NCBI RefSeq assembly: GCF_005405105.1
Contig: NZ_BJDK01000007.1
Location: 50,985 to 114,984 of the forward strand
DNA: 64,000 nt
Source of the DNA: Lactiplantibacillus dongliensis
Lineage (GTDB): Bacteria > Bacillota > Bacilli > Lactobacillales > Lactobacillaceae
Reading direction: 5' to 3'
The notes under the pieces are model-generated. The model saw only the letters and a list, made by a program, of their open reading frames with translations, was not told the DNA's origin and did not search any database. A program made the translations under genes and the position numbers. Positions 1 through 8,496 of this stretch are shown one piece after another (the stretch's first letter is position 1; each line of letters starts with the position of its first letter).

Positions 1-1306
1 TCGCATGAATCAAGGCTTGTAATAGAGCTTGATCCACGCCATCCGCACTTCCCGCCGCTAGATGCACATAGCGTTGATAACTGGCCAAGCCATGATAGAC
101 CTCATCACCCAAAGTCGTCCGCAACTTTTCAATCGTAAAGGGCGTCACACTCGGTTCCAATTCTAATCCTAATTGTTGATTAGGTAGGCCGGACACCAAT
201 AAAGCAGCTAATTCAGCTTGGTTGAATGTCGCTTGTTGATGATGCGCCGTCCGTGCAACATACGGCAGACGAGCGGCTTTTTCAGGATACGCCAACGCTA
301 AATTCAATGCAATCTGTGCATGCGGATCGCCATACGAAACCCAGCTCACCACAAATCCCAGCGCTTGATGGTCAGCCACCTTACCAACGCGATAAATCGC
401 TTGGGCCTGAGTGCGGTCACTCGGCAGATTATCGTTATCCCCCGTCATCGTCTTCGTACTAATCCCGACAACGTAAAAACTATCCGGATTCGTTAAAATC
501 ACCGCCTGGTCAGTGGGATTATTCCAAGCATCGACCACGTCGGCCGCACCATTAGGAGCACAAGTCACCAATTGTTGATCTTGAACGGCTGACCAGTTAG
601 GCGTAATAAAATAGCGCTTCGTTACAAAGCAGCTATCATCCGGTGTGAGCCAAGGGTTTAGCGCCGTCACTTGATACGTAATTGGCCGACCGTTACTTTT
701 GACCGTTAAATGACCTAATGGCGTCATCAGTAAATCACTAGGCACCGCCGCTAGACTTGGCGCAGTCGTCTTAGCGAGCTGCTGTCTGACTCGTAGCGCT
801 GGCACGCCAGCTTGGGCAGCGACACTTTCAAATAAGATTATTGTGACTTGCTGATGCACGACTGATACCGTTTCAACAACACCGTATAACAAGTGCCCCT
901 GATCCATTAAGATCGCATAAACGCCATTTAGACTTCGTGGTAAATATCCCAGCTTCGCATGCTGTTGCGTCCATACCGACACAGCTTTCGCATCATGTGA
1001 ATTATTACCCTCACGTTGCAGTAAGACGCACGCGCCAATCGGTAACTGTGCCAAAGTCGTTTTAATCTGCGGGGCGTAGTGACAACCGGCTAAGGCAATG
1101 GCATTCAACCGAACATCGGCCCCTGCGACCCCAACCACCCCATCACTCACGATTTGCGTAATCGCCGTCACGGCAATCATTAGCACCGGTTGAGCTGGAA
1201 CTGCTGTGGCCTGAACCAAAACTTGTTGTTGATGATCAACTAACGCTAAAATGCGATAGATTTGCTGATTCTGCGCTTTAACGAGCATTCCGACTTGCAG
1301 TTCCAT
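1..1306 (-). CDS. HIRAN-domain protein (5' part, runs off the window)
   Basis: An open frame of about 435 codons starts at ATG 1306, behind an AGGGGG ribosome site at 1315-1320, and stays open to the left edge, so only the N-terminal part is present. Translated by hand, residues around 95-150 match the HIRAN pattern: a hydrophobic strand, LQREGNNSHDAKAVSV, then LGYLPR and a LLYGVVE strand. HIRAN domains (known from Rad5/HLTF) bind DNA ends; in bacteria they occur alone or fused to helicases or nucleases. The rest of the visible protein is unrecognised. Its job here is unknown. The HIRAN call is fairly firm. Confidence 0.7.
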   Translation of the reverse strand, partial: MELQVGMLVKAQNQQIYRILALVDHQQQVLVQATAVPAQPVLMIAVTAITQIVSDGVVGVAGADVRLNAIALAGCHYAPQIKTTLAQLPIGACVLLQREGNNSHDAKAVSVWTQQHAKLGYLPRSLNGVYAILMDQGHLLYGVVETVSVVHQQVTIILFESVAAQAGVPALRVRQQLAKTTAPSLAAVPSDLLMTPLGHLTVKSNGRPITYQVTALNPWLTPDDSCFVTKRYFITPNWSAVQDQQLVTCAPNGAADVVDAWNNPTDQAVILTNPDSFYVVGISTKTMTGDNDNLPSDRTQAQAIYRVGKVADHQALGFVVSWVSYGDPHAQIALNLALAYPEKAARLPYVARTAHHQQATFNQAELAALLVSGLPNQQLGLELEPSVTPFTIEKLRTTLGDEVYHGLASYQRYVHLAAGSADGVDQALLQALIHA

Positions 1307-1423
1307 GATAAAAGCCCCCTCTGACTGTTAAATTCATTATAGCTTACTTCGGCAACTAGGTGAAAGCCTTATCATGAGTGCCGAGTAAATCTGATTCAAA
1401 CCATAATTAGCCTGTTACACGAC

Positions 1424-1474
1424 AAAGCACTGTCCAAGCCCAGTTAATCTCAACTAGGCTTAGACAGTGCTTTT
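1424..1474 (-). terminator. Terminator of the glutamine-type ABC gene
   Basis: A 17-bp stem with one mismatch (1424-1440 against 1457-1473) lies just past the stop at 1481. It has short T runs on both sides, so it may also work on the plus strand. Confidence 0.7.
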
Positions 1475-1480
1475 AAAAGC

Positions 1481-2965
1481 TTAATTTAACTGACGGGCAT
1501 GACCACGATTTAAGCGGTTTTCGTAATACCGTAATAAACGCGTCAAGACCCAACAGATAACAAAATAGATTACCATGGCAATTCCAATCGGTGCCACACC
1601 ACGATACGTATCCGCTTGAACAATTCCCAATTGATAGATCAACTCGGTAACCCCGATAATCGACACCATGGAGGTATCTTTAATTAAGTTAATGAACTGA
1701 TTCCCCAATGATGGCCAGATGATTTTCAACGTCTGTGGTAAGACCACATAACGCATCGTTGCCCCTTTGGATAGGCCTAAACTCTCCGCGGCTTCCGTCT
1801 GACCAGCATCGACAGCTTGAATCCCACCGCGAATAATTTCACTCAAGTAGGCCCCACTATTTAAGACGATCGCAATCATCCCAGCAACTAATGCCGAGAC
1901 ATCGACAATCATCCCAATGCCAAAGTAGACAAACATGATTTGGACCATTAACGGTGTACCGCGGACAAACTCAACGTAACCGGTCGCTAACCAGCGTAAC
2001 GGCCGCACCGCGTTGAACCGTAGCATCGCTAACAACATCCCTAACAGACTCCCACCAATAATCCCGACAATGGCGATCAATAGCGTGTACTCAAGGCCTT
2101 TAGCGAAATAGTCACGATAATGCCACATCGACGTATCCGCCGTATTGACCTTCAAGTATTTCCCCGCCGTTTTCAAATAACGTTTCTGAATCCAATGATG
2201 GGCTTTGATCTTAGTCAGCGACTGATTAATCGCCACTTTTAAACTCGTTGAACCTTTTTTGAGTGCAATCGCGTTACCCGCTTGCGCACTGCTAGTCTTG
2301 AAATGACCATCGATCGCCATTAGGCTCGGATCATTCTTCGCGTATGCCGTTGCCGAAGCGGTCCCCTTGACTACCGCCGCAACTTTATGCGTCTTTAGCG
2401 CCAAGATCAAGTTGGCCGCACTACTCATCCCAGTCAACTTCGAGGCAGGCATCTGCTGCTTAATCAAGTTATATTGTAGTGTTCCAGTTTCAGCGGCGAC
2501 CTTTTGACCAGCCAATGACTTTTTTGTCTGATACTTGGCCTGATCCGTTCGATTGATGAGAATGGCTTCACCTTCCGTATAGTAAATGTTAGTGAAGTCC
2601 ACATTTTTTCGCCGGGCCGGGGTCGGGCTCATCCCGGATAAAATCATATCGACTTTACCCGTCGTTAGTGCCGGTAATAATGAATCAAACGACAACTTTT
2701 TAACAACTAGCTTAACGCCAAGATCCTTGGCAATTTGCTTACCGATCTCGACGTCCATCCCAACGATTTTCGACTTGCCATGCTCATTAATCTGAAATTC
2801 ATACGGTGGGTAGTTCGGTGACGTCCCCATCACCAAAGTACCCTTCGCTTTCACTTGCGCTAATGACTGGTCACTTGCCGCTTGGGCATTACCACCCAAA
2901 CTCAAAACAACTAAACAACTTAATAACGCTAACCACCAGAATTGCCCCAACTTGCTTAACTTCAT
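1481..2965 (-). CDS. Amino-acid ABC transporter, fused substrate-binding and permease protein
   Basis: Residues 1-29 are a signal peptide ending in NAQA. Residues about 35-270 are an SBP_bac_3 receptor domain (GTLVMGTSPNYPPYEF start, typical of polar amino-acid receptors). Residues about 285-485 are a BPD_transp_1 permease with several membrane segments and the EAAESLGLSKGATMRYVVLPQ coupling loop that contacts the ATPase. This receptor-permease fusion is known from the GlnP family of lactic acid bacteria and imports glutamine, glutamate or related amino acids. No ATPase gene lies beside it, so it must borrow a GlnQ-type partner encoded elsewhere. The substrate is not decidable here. Confidence 0.88.
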   Translation of the reverse strand: MKLSKLGQFWWLALLSCLVVLSLGGNAQAASDQSLAQVKAKGTLVMGTSPNYPPYEFQINEHGKSKIVGMDVEIGKQIAKDLGVKLVVKKLSFDSLLPALTTGKVDMILSGMSPTPARRKNVDFTNIYYTEGEAILINRTDQAKYQTKKSLAGQKVAAETGTLQYNLIKQQMPASKLTGMSSAANLILALKTHKVAAVVKGTASATAYAKNDPSLMAIDGHFKTSSAQAGNAIALKKGSTSLKVAINQSLTKIKAHHWIQKRYLKTAGKYLKVNTADTSMWHYRDYFAKGLEYTLLIAIVGIIGGSLLGMLLAMLRFNAVRPLRWLATGYVEFVRGTPLMVQIMFVYFGIGMIVDVSALVAGMIAIVLNSGAYLSEIIRGGIQAVDAGQTEAAESLGLSKGATMRYVVLPQTLKIIWPSLGNQFINLIKDTSMVSIIGVTELIYQLGIVQADTYRGVAPIGIAMVIYFVICWVLTRLLRYYENRLNRGHARQLN

Positions 2966-2996
2966 TCAACCGTTCCTCCGTCACAAAAGTAAATTC

Positions 2997-3025
2997 AGTA
3001 TAGGCTTAAATGAGTATTAATACAA
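2997..3025 (-). promoter_or_regulatory. Promoter of the fused ABC gene
   Basis: On the minus strand TTGTAT and TATACT are separated by 17 bp, about 40 bp before the start codon. Upstream (3026-3080) lie several AT-rich ATACATTTTTATACAT-like repeats that could be a repressor site, possibly ArgR-like; that is a guess. Confidence 0.5.
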
Positions 3026-3086
3026 TATAATTCATTAAAAATACATTTTTATACATTAATTAGCTGAATAAATGTATAAAAAAGAC

Positions 3087-3493
3087 ACGTTTGGTGCTAG
3101 TTGGTTTAAATTGCCACTCTGGTTGGGCCAAAATCGGCTGGAACGTGGTGGCCGCGTTTATGAGCCACAAAACGGTCTCATAAGCCGGGCTTTGACTAAC
3201 TCGAGAAAATCACTCGACTAAGTCAAACGACACCACTGAGCCAATTCTGGCCCGCCCGCCGTTAATTAACGGCTATTAAGGAATCAACAATTGATTATTT
3301 TTAGTTTAGTCATCTAGCTGAGAGGTTGGTTCCTAAAATGCTCAGCCGTGTCGTTGGCCTTAGTGCGAGTGGGCTACTCGGACTTAGGCCAAGGCCAGTT
3401 TTGAAGACCGCACTTTGGCTTCAAAATAGTCCATGGCGTTCCAGCGTTTTAGGAACCAACCGGCAGGCGGCAATTTCAACTAGCACCAAGCGT
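3087..3493 (+). repeat. Structured MITE-like element, copy 1
   Basis: A 407-bp intergenic element. Its ends are inverted repeats: ACGTTTGGTGCTAGTTG on the left and CAACTAGCACCAAGCGT on the right. It is flanked by near-identical 9-mers (AAAAAAGAC at 3078 and AAAAAAGGC at 3494). Inside are two folded halves. The first is closed by GGGCCAAAATCGGCT with AGCCAATTCTGGCCC and carries hairpins TTATGAG/CTCATAA and TTTGACT/AGTCAAA. The second is closed by GGTTGGTTCCTAAAA with its perfect complement at 3447-3461. No credible coding frame is present. Related copies lie at 19964, 21787 and 38925. Confidence 0.85.
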
Positions 3494-3532
3494 AAAAAAG
3501 GCGTCATCTCATGAAGTAGATGACGTCTTTTA
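3494..3532 (-). terminator. Terminator of the oppA-like gene
   Basis: The stem AGACGTCATCT/AGATGACGCC is followed by six T on the minus strand, directly downstream of the stop at 3557. It abuts the mobile element copy 1. Confidence 0.8.
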
Positions 3533-3533
3533 A

Positions 3534-3549
3534 CGTTTCACGTGAAACA
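3534..3549. promoter_or_regulatory. parS: parS-like ParB site
   Basis: CGTTTCACGTGAAACA differs from the ParB/Spo0J site TGTTNCACGTGAAACA at one base. It lies between the stop of the oppA-like gene and its terminator. Confidence 0.75.
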
Positions 3550-3556
3550 AATCCGT

Positions 3557-5185
3557 TTATTTCCAATAGGCGTACCGATAAAGGGTATCGCGCAACAAGC
3601 TGAAGTGAATCCCGCCAACCTTGCTGCTAACCAAGTGCGCTGCCGCCGTCTGATACAACGGCGTTACCCCTTGATGACTGGCCACAAACTTAGCTGCTTG
3701 TTGAGCTGTTTGGTAGCGAGCCGTTGGTGATTGGGTCCCAGCTGCTAAGGTCGAAATCAAGCCTTCATATTGCGTATTGTGATACTTCCCAAAGTTGACC
3801 GAAGTCCGCATTGACGCTTTATCCAAGAAATCAATGGGGTCTTGGAAATCACTCGACCAAGCTAAAGTAGCAAAGTCAAAGTTACCCTTGCTCAAGTTTG
3901 AGATTTCATTCGTCAACGGGACGGACTTAACCGTCACCGTGACACCTGATAGATGCTTTTCAATCGCTGCTTGAATAAATTCCGCCGCCGACTTGTTCAC
4001 GTCAGTGTCATTAGTCAATAATTGCAAGGTCAGCTTTTTCTTACCCAGACTAGCTTGGGCTTTCTTCCAGTAAGTCTTCGCTTTAGCAGGGCTATAAGCA
4101 TACAAATTACCAGTATCGGTATTAAAATCTTTATCCGTGCTAGGATTGCTTGTGTTACCACTTGGAACTAGCGATGTGGCTGCCACCGAGCCATCCTTCA
4201 AGACATTGGTCACTAATGAGCGCCGATTCAACGCATAACTAACAGCTCGCCGTAAATCAGCATTCTTAGTCACGGAACGTTTGTTGTTCCATGGCATGAA
4301 GTACAATTGGTTCAACTTGGTAATCGTCAGGTTGTGCTTCAAAGCGCCCCGTTTGGCACTGGCCACTTGGGTCCCGGTAATCTGGGTCACTTGCACCGCA
4401 TTGCTTTCAAATAAATTCTGCGCGGTACTGTTGGTCTTCACCGTTTGAACCTTAATATTTTTGATGCGGACGTTTTTCGCGTCATAATAATGGTTGTTTT
4501 TCACATAATGCCACGTATCATTGGTCCCATCCCAGCTCTTTAAGACATATGGCCCATCCGATAACGTCTTCGCTGCCGACGTCCCGTATTTATTGCCATA
4601 CTTTTCCGTAAAGGCTTTATTCAACGGATAGATTTCAGTGGCTAATCGGTAATTGAAGTAAGGAATCTGTTTGGCTAATGTCAATTGCAGTTTATACTTG
4701 CCTAATGCTTTAACCCCCAGCGTGCTGACAGCCTTTTTACCACTCGTTATCGCTGGGGCATTTTTGATTTCCGCCACGTGGCCGATTTCTTGTGACTTGG
4801 TCGTTGGACTCACTTGCCGTTGCATTGAATAGACAAAGTCAGCGGCCGTGACGGCTTTACCGTTCGCCCACTTCGCGTTATGACGTAGGTCGAACGTATA
4901 AGTCTTACCACCGTTCGTTGGTTTAACAATCTTTTTAGCAATAGCGGGCACGATCTTGCCTTGTTGATTGGTCGTGTAGAGTCCCTCCATATATTGCGCT
5001 AATGCAGCTTGACTGACCACGTCGTCCGCTTTATTCGGATCGGCCGTGGCGATGGCTTGTGCTGCCGTTACGGTCAACGTTTTATCGCTTGTTTTAGCGC
5101 TGTTAGATTTCGTCCCACAACTTGCTAAAACTAACCCTAGGGTGATAATCCCTAGACCACTGACCCATTTTTTTATTGTTTGCAT
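3557..5185 (-). CDS. Oligopeptide ABC transporter substrate-binding lipoprotein (OppA family)
   Basis: The N-terminus is a lipoprotein signal with lipobox LASC (Cys23), so the protein is anchored on the outer face of the membrane. The remainder (about 520 residues) is an SBP_bac_5 domain, with GGKTYTFDLRHNAKWANGKAVTAADFVYS near residues 90-120 in two adjacent blocks and DPIDFLDKASMRTSVNFGKYH near the end. It captures peptides for an Opp-type importer; no permease or ATPase gene lies nearby. It starts 33 bp after the puuD-like gene and is probably co-transcribed with it. A good GAGGGG ribosome site precedes the ATG. A second, diverged OppA-like protein is at 30085. Confidence 0.88.
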   Translation of the reverse strand: MQTIKKWVSGLGIITLGLVLASCGTKSNSAKTSDKTLTVTAAQAIATADPNKADDVVSQAALAQYMEGLYTTNQQGKIVPAIAKKIVKPTNGGKTYTFDLRHNAKWANGKAVTAADFVYSMQRQVSPTTKSQEIGHVAEIKNAPAITSGKKAVSTLGVKALGKYKLQLTLAKQIPYFNYRLATEIYPLNKAFTEKYGNKYGTSAAKTLSDGPYVLKSWDGTNDTWHYVKNNHYYDAKNVRIKNIKVQTVKTNSTAQNLFESNAVQVTQITGTQVASAKRGALKHNLTITKLNQLYFMPWNNKRSVTKNADLRRAVSYALNRRSLVTNVLKDGSVAATSLVPSGNTSNPSTDKDFNTDTGNLYAYSPAKAKTYWKKAQASLGKKKLTLQLLTNDTDVNKSAAEFIQAAIEKHLSGVTVTVKSVPLTNEISNLSKGNFDFATLAWSSDFQDPIDFLDKASMRTSVNFGKYHNTQYEGLISTLAAGTQSPTARYQTAQQAAKFVASHQGVTPLYQTAAAHLVSSKVGGIHFSLLRDTLYRYAYWK

Positions 5186-5218
5186 CTGTTAAAAACTTCC
5201 CCTCGAAACATGACTTGT

Positions 5219-5953
5219 TTAAGCTTGACTCGCGGCAATAAACCCGTTAAATAACGCGGCCATCGTCGGATTAACTTGCTGCATTTCTTCTGGATGCCAT
5301 TGAACACCCAATTGCAGACCACCGGCTGTTGCTTCAATCGCTTCAACCACTTGGTCAGGCGCCGTGGCGACGACTTTAAAGCCAGGGGCCACTTGCTTGA
5401 TCATCTGATGATGAAAAGAATTAACGGCTAATTCACCGGCAGACACATAGCTCGCTAAGGTCGAGTCGGCCGTAACTGTCACATGATGCATGCCATACGC
5501 TGGCAATTGTAATTGCATGTGCTTCAGTGTGCCTTGTCCCGCTGGCATGTAGCTCGCATCTTGATATAGCGTCCCACCGTAGCAGGCATTTAAGATCTGC
5601 AACCCGCGGCAAATACCCAGGATTGGCTTATGCACAGCATGGACAGCTTTAATCAAGGTAAGCTCATACGCATCACGTTCAGGGTCAATCCCACCAAGCT
5701 TGGCTAAGGGTTCCTCACCGTAAGTCAGCGGATCGACATCATCGCCGCCACAGAGCAGCAGTCCGTCAATCAGCCCGACATAACGTGCAATTGTGTCTGC
5801 ATCTTGCGTGACCGGCAACACCAGTGGAATGCCGCCATTAGCTGTAATTGATCGTAAATATTCCCGGTTTACATAATCCCGTTTACGACCGACAAACACC
5901 TGACTATTAACGGTAATAACACCTGGTGCAATCCCAATAATCGGTTTCGTCAT
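5219..5953 (-). CDS. Gamma-glutamyl-GABA hydrolase family protein (class I amidotransferase, C26)
   Basis: A 244-residue cytoplasmic enzyme starting MTKPIIGIAPG; this start has AGAAGG upstream, unlike a longer in-frame start. GGDDVDP marks the oxyanion region, GICRGLQ carries the nucleophile Cys, and GVQWHPEE holds the catalytic His and Glu. Proteins of this PuuD/peptidase C26 type hydrolyse gamma-glutamyl amides, for example in putrescine breakdown. No other polyamine genes are near. It is the first gene of a pair with the peptide-binding lipoprotein downstream, suggesting use of imported gamma-glutamyl compounds. It is preceded by its own promoter and a terminator-like leader hairpin. Confidence 0.85.
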   Translation of the reverse strand: MTKPIIGIAPGVITVNSQVFVGRKRDYVNREYLRSITANGGIPLVLPVTQDADTIARYVGLIDGLLLCGGDDVDPLTYGEEPLAKLGGIDPERDAYELTLIKAVHAVHKPILGICRGLQILNACYGGTLYQDASYMPAGQGTLKHMQLQLPAYGMHHVTVTADSTLASYVSAGELAVNSFHHQMIKQVAPGFKVVATAPDQVVEAIEATAGGLQLGVQWHPEEMQQVNPTMAALFNGFIAASQA

Positions 5954-5981
5954 GCTATCAACTTCCTTCTCTTTTTGCCAT

Positions 5982-6013
5982 AAAAAAACCTGCATGCTGC
6001 CTTAGCACCCAGG
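5982..6013 (-). promoter_or_regulatory. Leader terminator hairpin (possible attenuator)
   Basis: On the minus strand CCTGGGTGC and GCATGCAGG form a 9-bp stem with one mismatch and a 7-base loop, followed by seven T. It sits between the promoter at 6056-6084 and the puuD-like start, so most transcripts would stop here unless read-through is controlled. No known riboswitch class is recognised in the ~70-nt leader. Confidence 0.55.
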
Positions 6014-6055
6014 AGCGGTAACGGATCAGCCAACGCGACTGATTTCATTAATTTT

Positions 6056-6084
6056 ACATTAGATTTTATGACTACAATTGTCAA
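6056..6084 (-). promoter_or_regulatory. Promoter of the puuD-oppA pair
   Basis: On the minus strand a perfect TTGACA and a TAATGT are separated by 17 bp. Confidence 0.75.
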
Positions 6085-6104
6085 CTAATACGACCGTGAC
6101 CACC

Positions 6105-6133
6105 AAAAAACGGATCTCAATGACTGAGATCCG
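6105..6133 (-). terminator. Terminator of the deacetylase gene
   Basis: The stem CGGATCTCA/TGAGATCCG is followed by six T on the minus strand, just after the stop at 6143. Confidence 0.8.
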
Positions 6134-6142
6134 CGATATGGT

Positions 6143-7159
6143 CTATTTACCAGCCGTTCGATAATTATTGGCTGCAAAGTATTGTAACCCTGGTAAGGCT
6201 TGTTGATTCAATAACTGACTGACCGTCACAAAATGATAGCCCTTCGCCTTGAGTCGCTTAATAATCGTCGGTACCGCCGCGACAGATGGTGCATGGATAT
6301 CATGCATCAAAATAATGCTACCGGGATGCGTGGTCCGTAAGACTTCATTAATGTCTTTAGCTTTATTCAAATAAGCCCAATCCCGGGAATCCACTGACCA
6401 ACGCACAATCGGATGCTGAATCTTGCGACCCTCGGCAGCAGTGATGTTACCATATGGTGGCCGCACGTACTGCGGTAATTTGCCCGTGGCGGCATAAATC
6501 GCGCGATCGGTTCGAATCACTTGGTTCACACTCGCAGTGGTACCAATCTGACTAAAATCAGGATGGTTCCATGAATGATTGCCAACTTCATTACCCGCTT
6601 TGACGACGGCTTGGGTAATCTTGGGATACCGACTGACACTTTGACCAACCTCAAAGAACGTGGCATGGACGTTATTTTGCTTCAAGATTTTCAATAATCG
6701 TGGTGTTAAGGTCGGATCTGGCCCATCATCAAACGTTAAGGCAACCGACTTCTTGTATTTCAGTCCAGTGGTGCGGTTCTTTTTTGGTAAGTATCGATTA
6801 ATCACTTTTCCAGTTAACTGTTGGTAAGGAATCACAATTTGCTTCACCTTAAAGCTATTCGGTAATAAATTCATCCGTAGCCCACTGGCCGTTAACGTGG
6901 CCTTTTTCGTCATATGGGTTGGCAGTTTAACTTGATAAACAGCTGCCACCCGACTAGCTTTAGCATGGGTCTTAGTCAAGATTTCCTGACGAGCGGCTTC
7001 CCGAATAGCCGCCAGTCGATGGGAATTCTGATTGGTTAACTGTCCAAAAGTAACGGTTGATGCCTTCACAGCGGCTTGCGCGGGCATGGTGCCACCAAGG
7101 CCCAGTATCGCTACCGCCACTAGTCCCAAACTATAACGGCTTAACATCCCTTTAATCAT
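6143..7159 (-). CDS. Secreted polysaccharide deacetylase (NodB domain)
   Basis: The start at MIKGMLSRYS is preferred because AAAAGGGGG lies just before it. Residues 1-31 are a signal peptide ending MPAQA. After an unassigned region (about 32-140) comes a NodB homology domain (about 141-315). It has TFDDGPD (catalytic Asp and metal Asp), HSWNHPD (metal-binding His pair), RPPYG and a late LMHDIH motif, so all usual catalytic residues are present. Such enzymes remove acetyl groups from N-acetylglucosamine in peptidoglycan or other glycans at the cell surface; PgdA-type activity gives lysozyme resistance. It is a monocistronic gene with its own terminator. Substrate not proven. Confidence 0.85.
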   Translation of the reverse strand: MIKGMLSRYSLGLVAVAILGLGGTMPAQAAVKASTVTFGQLTNQNSHRLAAIREAARQEILTKTHAKASRVAAVYQVKLPTHMTKKATLTASGLRMNLLPNSFKVKQIVIPYQQLTGKVINRYLPKKNRTTGLKYKKSVALTFDDGPDPTLTPRLLKILKQNNVHATFFEVGQSVSRYPKITQAVVKAGNEVGNHSWNHPDFSQIGTTASVNQVIRTDRAIYAATGKLPQYVRPPYGNITAAEGRKIQHPIVRWSVDSRDWAYLNKAKDINEVLRTTHPGSIILMHDIHAPSVAAVPTIIKRLKAKGYHFVTVSQLLNQQALPGLQYFAANNYRTAGK

Positions 7160-7290
7160 GATAAGTCCCCCTTTTTCGTGCTTCATTGACTACGTCTAAT
7201 TCTACGCTGCCAACCAGGAAAACACACTTACTAAGGCTCGAACTCAGCTGACTATTTTCCGCGTATTTCCCGGGAAATAATTTCAAAATA

Positions 7291-7313
7291 AAAAACGCCC
7301 AACTGGACGTTTT
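7291..7313 (-). terminator. Terminator of the thiamine salvage operon
   Basis: The stem AACGTCC/GGGCGTT with loop AGTT is followed by T residues on the minus strand and overlaps the cytX stop codon. Confidence 0.7.
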
Positions 7314-8496
7314 AGTCGTGCTGCAACGGTCGTAATTTGACAACGGTACCTGTTAACCAGACCCCTAAGCTCAATAAAGCCAAAACGGTTAACGTGGTTC
7401 CCCAGGGTAATGACCAAACTTGTAAGCCATAATAGCTCACGAGTCCAATGCCCCACCAGCTAAAGTTCAACCATAACGGTAAACTGGCGTGCCGGATGAA
7501 GTACGTCACAAAAATAGTTGCGTATAGCGGGGCAAAGACCGACCCAATCAAATAGAGAAAATTCTCATAATAGTGCATCGAAACTAACAGTGCTAGTAAC
7601 AAACCAACTAACGTGACGATAATTGCAATTGGTTTTAGGCGGCGACTTCCCGTCACAACTTGCAAACTCGTAGCGGCCGAGTAGGTATCCATAAACGTCG
7701 TGGTCACCGTTGAAAAGACAATAATGAGTAAGGCGACCAAGCCTAAGCCAGACTGTGTCAGCCAACTGGCAAGATTACTTTGACCCGTGCGTAAGACGAG
7801 CAAGAGTCCCGTCACAAACATCGCCACACTCCCACAGCCATAACCGACCGCACTCATAATGGCCACAGTCCAAGGCCGCCGAATCTGCTGCGTATAATCC
7901 CCGATTAACGGTAACCATGATAAAGTCATCGTCACATTCAACTCCACCGCTTGCCCAAATGACAGGGTCGTCGTTGCTGGAGCCGGTGTAATCGCTGGTG
8001 TTTTGAAGACCATCACCAACATCAGCATCGCGCCAATCACTAAAAGCCCAACCACTGCATTATTAATTCTGAATAATAACGTTGTATCCATTAATAACCA
8101 AATGATAATTAGCCCGGCGACGACAAGCGCCATAATCGCTGAATTTTGAAAGTGAAACAGTCGTTGACTGACCCCATTCATGGCCAATTGCGCATTAACA
8201 ATCATGACCGCCGTCCATCCGACTAACTGTAAGGCATTTAACCCCGCTGCTAGGCGTTCACCAAGTCGTCCAAAAGCCAATTGCACAGTGCCCATAGCCG
8301 ATTGATGCAACTTGGCACCTAAGTACCCGGCTGGCACTAAAAACAAGCCACACCCAATTAAATGGCCTAATAAGATTGCAGCTAGAGCGGGGCCAAATCC
8401 CAAGGGTGCTAACAACGTTCCAGTGACAATTTCTGCAATCGAGATTGCGGCTCCTAACCATAGTAGAAACTGACTACGAATGACTGCTGACTTCAT
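7312..8496 (-). CDS. cytX: Hydroxymethylpyrimidine permease, NCS1 family (CytX-like)
   Basis: A 394-residue integral membrane protein with about 12 hydrophobic segments and the NCS1/cytosine-permease features LTTLSFGQAVELNV and FSTVTTTFMDTYSA. The start is set by an ATGA overlap with the thiE stop, implying translational coupling; a start 12 bp upstream is possible. As the last gene of a TPP-riboswitch operon it most likely imports hydroxymethylpyrimidine (the CytX role), which ThiD then phosphorylates. The substrate is inferred from position. Confidence 0.82.
   Translation of the reverse strand: MKSAVIRSQFLLWLGAAISIAEIVTGTLLAPLGFGPALAAILLGHLIGCGLFLVPAGYLGAKLHQSAMGTVQLAFGRLGERLAAGLNALQLVGWTAVMIVNAQLAMNGVSQRLFHFQNSAIMALVVAGLIIIWLLMDTTLLFRINNAVVGLLVIGAMLMLVMVFKTPAITPAPATTTLSFGQAVELNVTMTLSWLPLIGDYTQQIRRPWTVAIMSAVGYGCGSVAMFVTGLLLVLRTGQSNLASWLTQSGLGLVALLIIVFSTVTTTFMDTYSAATSLQVVTGSRRLKPIAIIVTLVGLLLALLVSMHYYENFLYLIGSVFAPLYATIFVTYFIRHASLPLWLNFSWWGIGLVSYYGLQVWSLPWGTTLTVLALLSLGVWLTGTVVKLRPLQHD

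Noticed and set aside
226..462. Plus-strand open frame of 78 codons at the left edge
   Set aside because: It is antisense to the long HIRAN-protein frame and has no ribosome site.
3326..3514. A 62-codon open frame in the repeat element
   Set aside because: It covers the paired stems and is not conserved as protein between copies; the structure explains the sequence.
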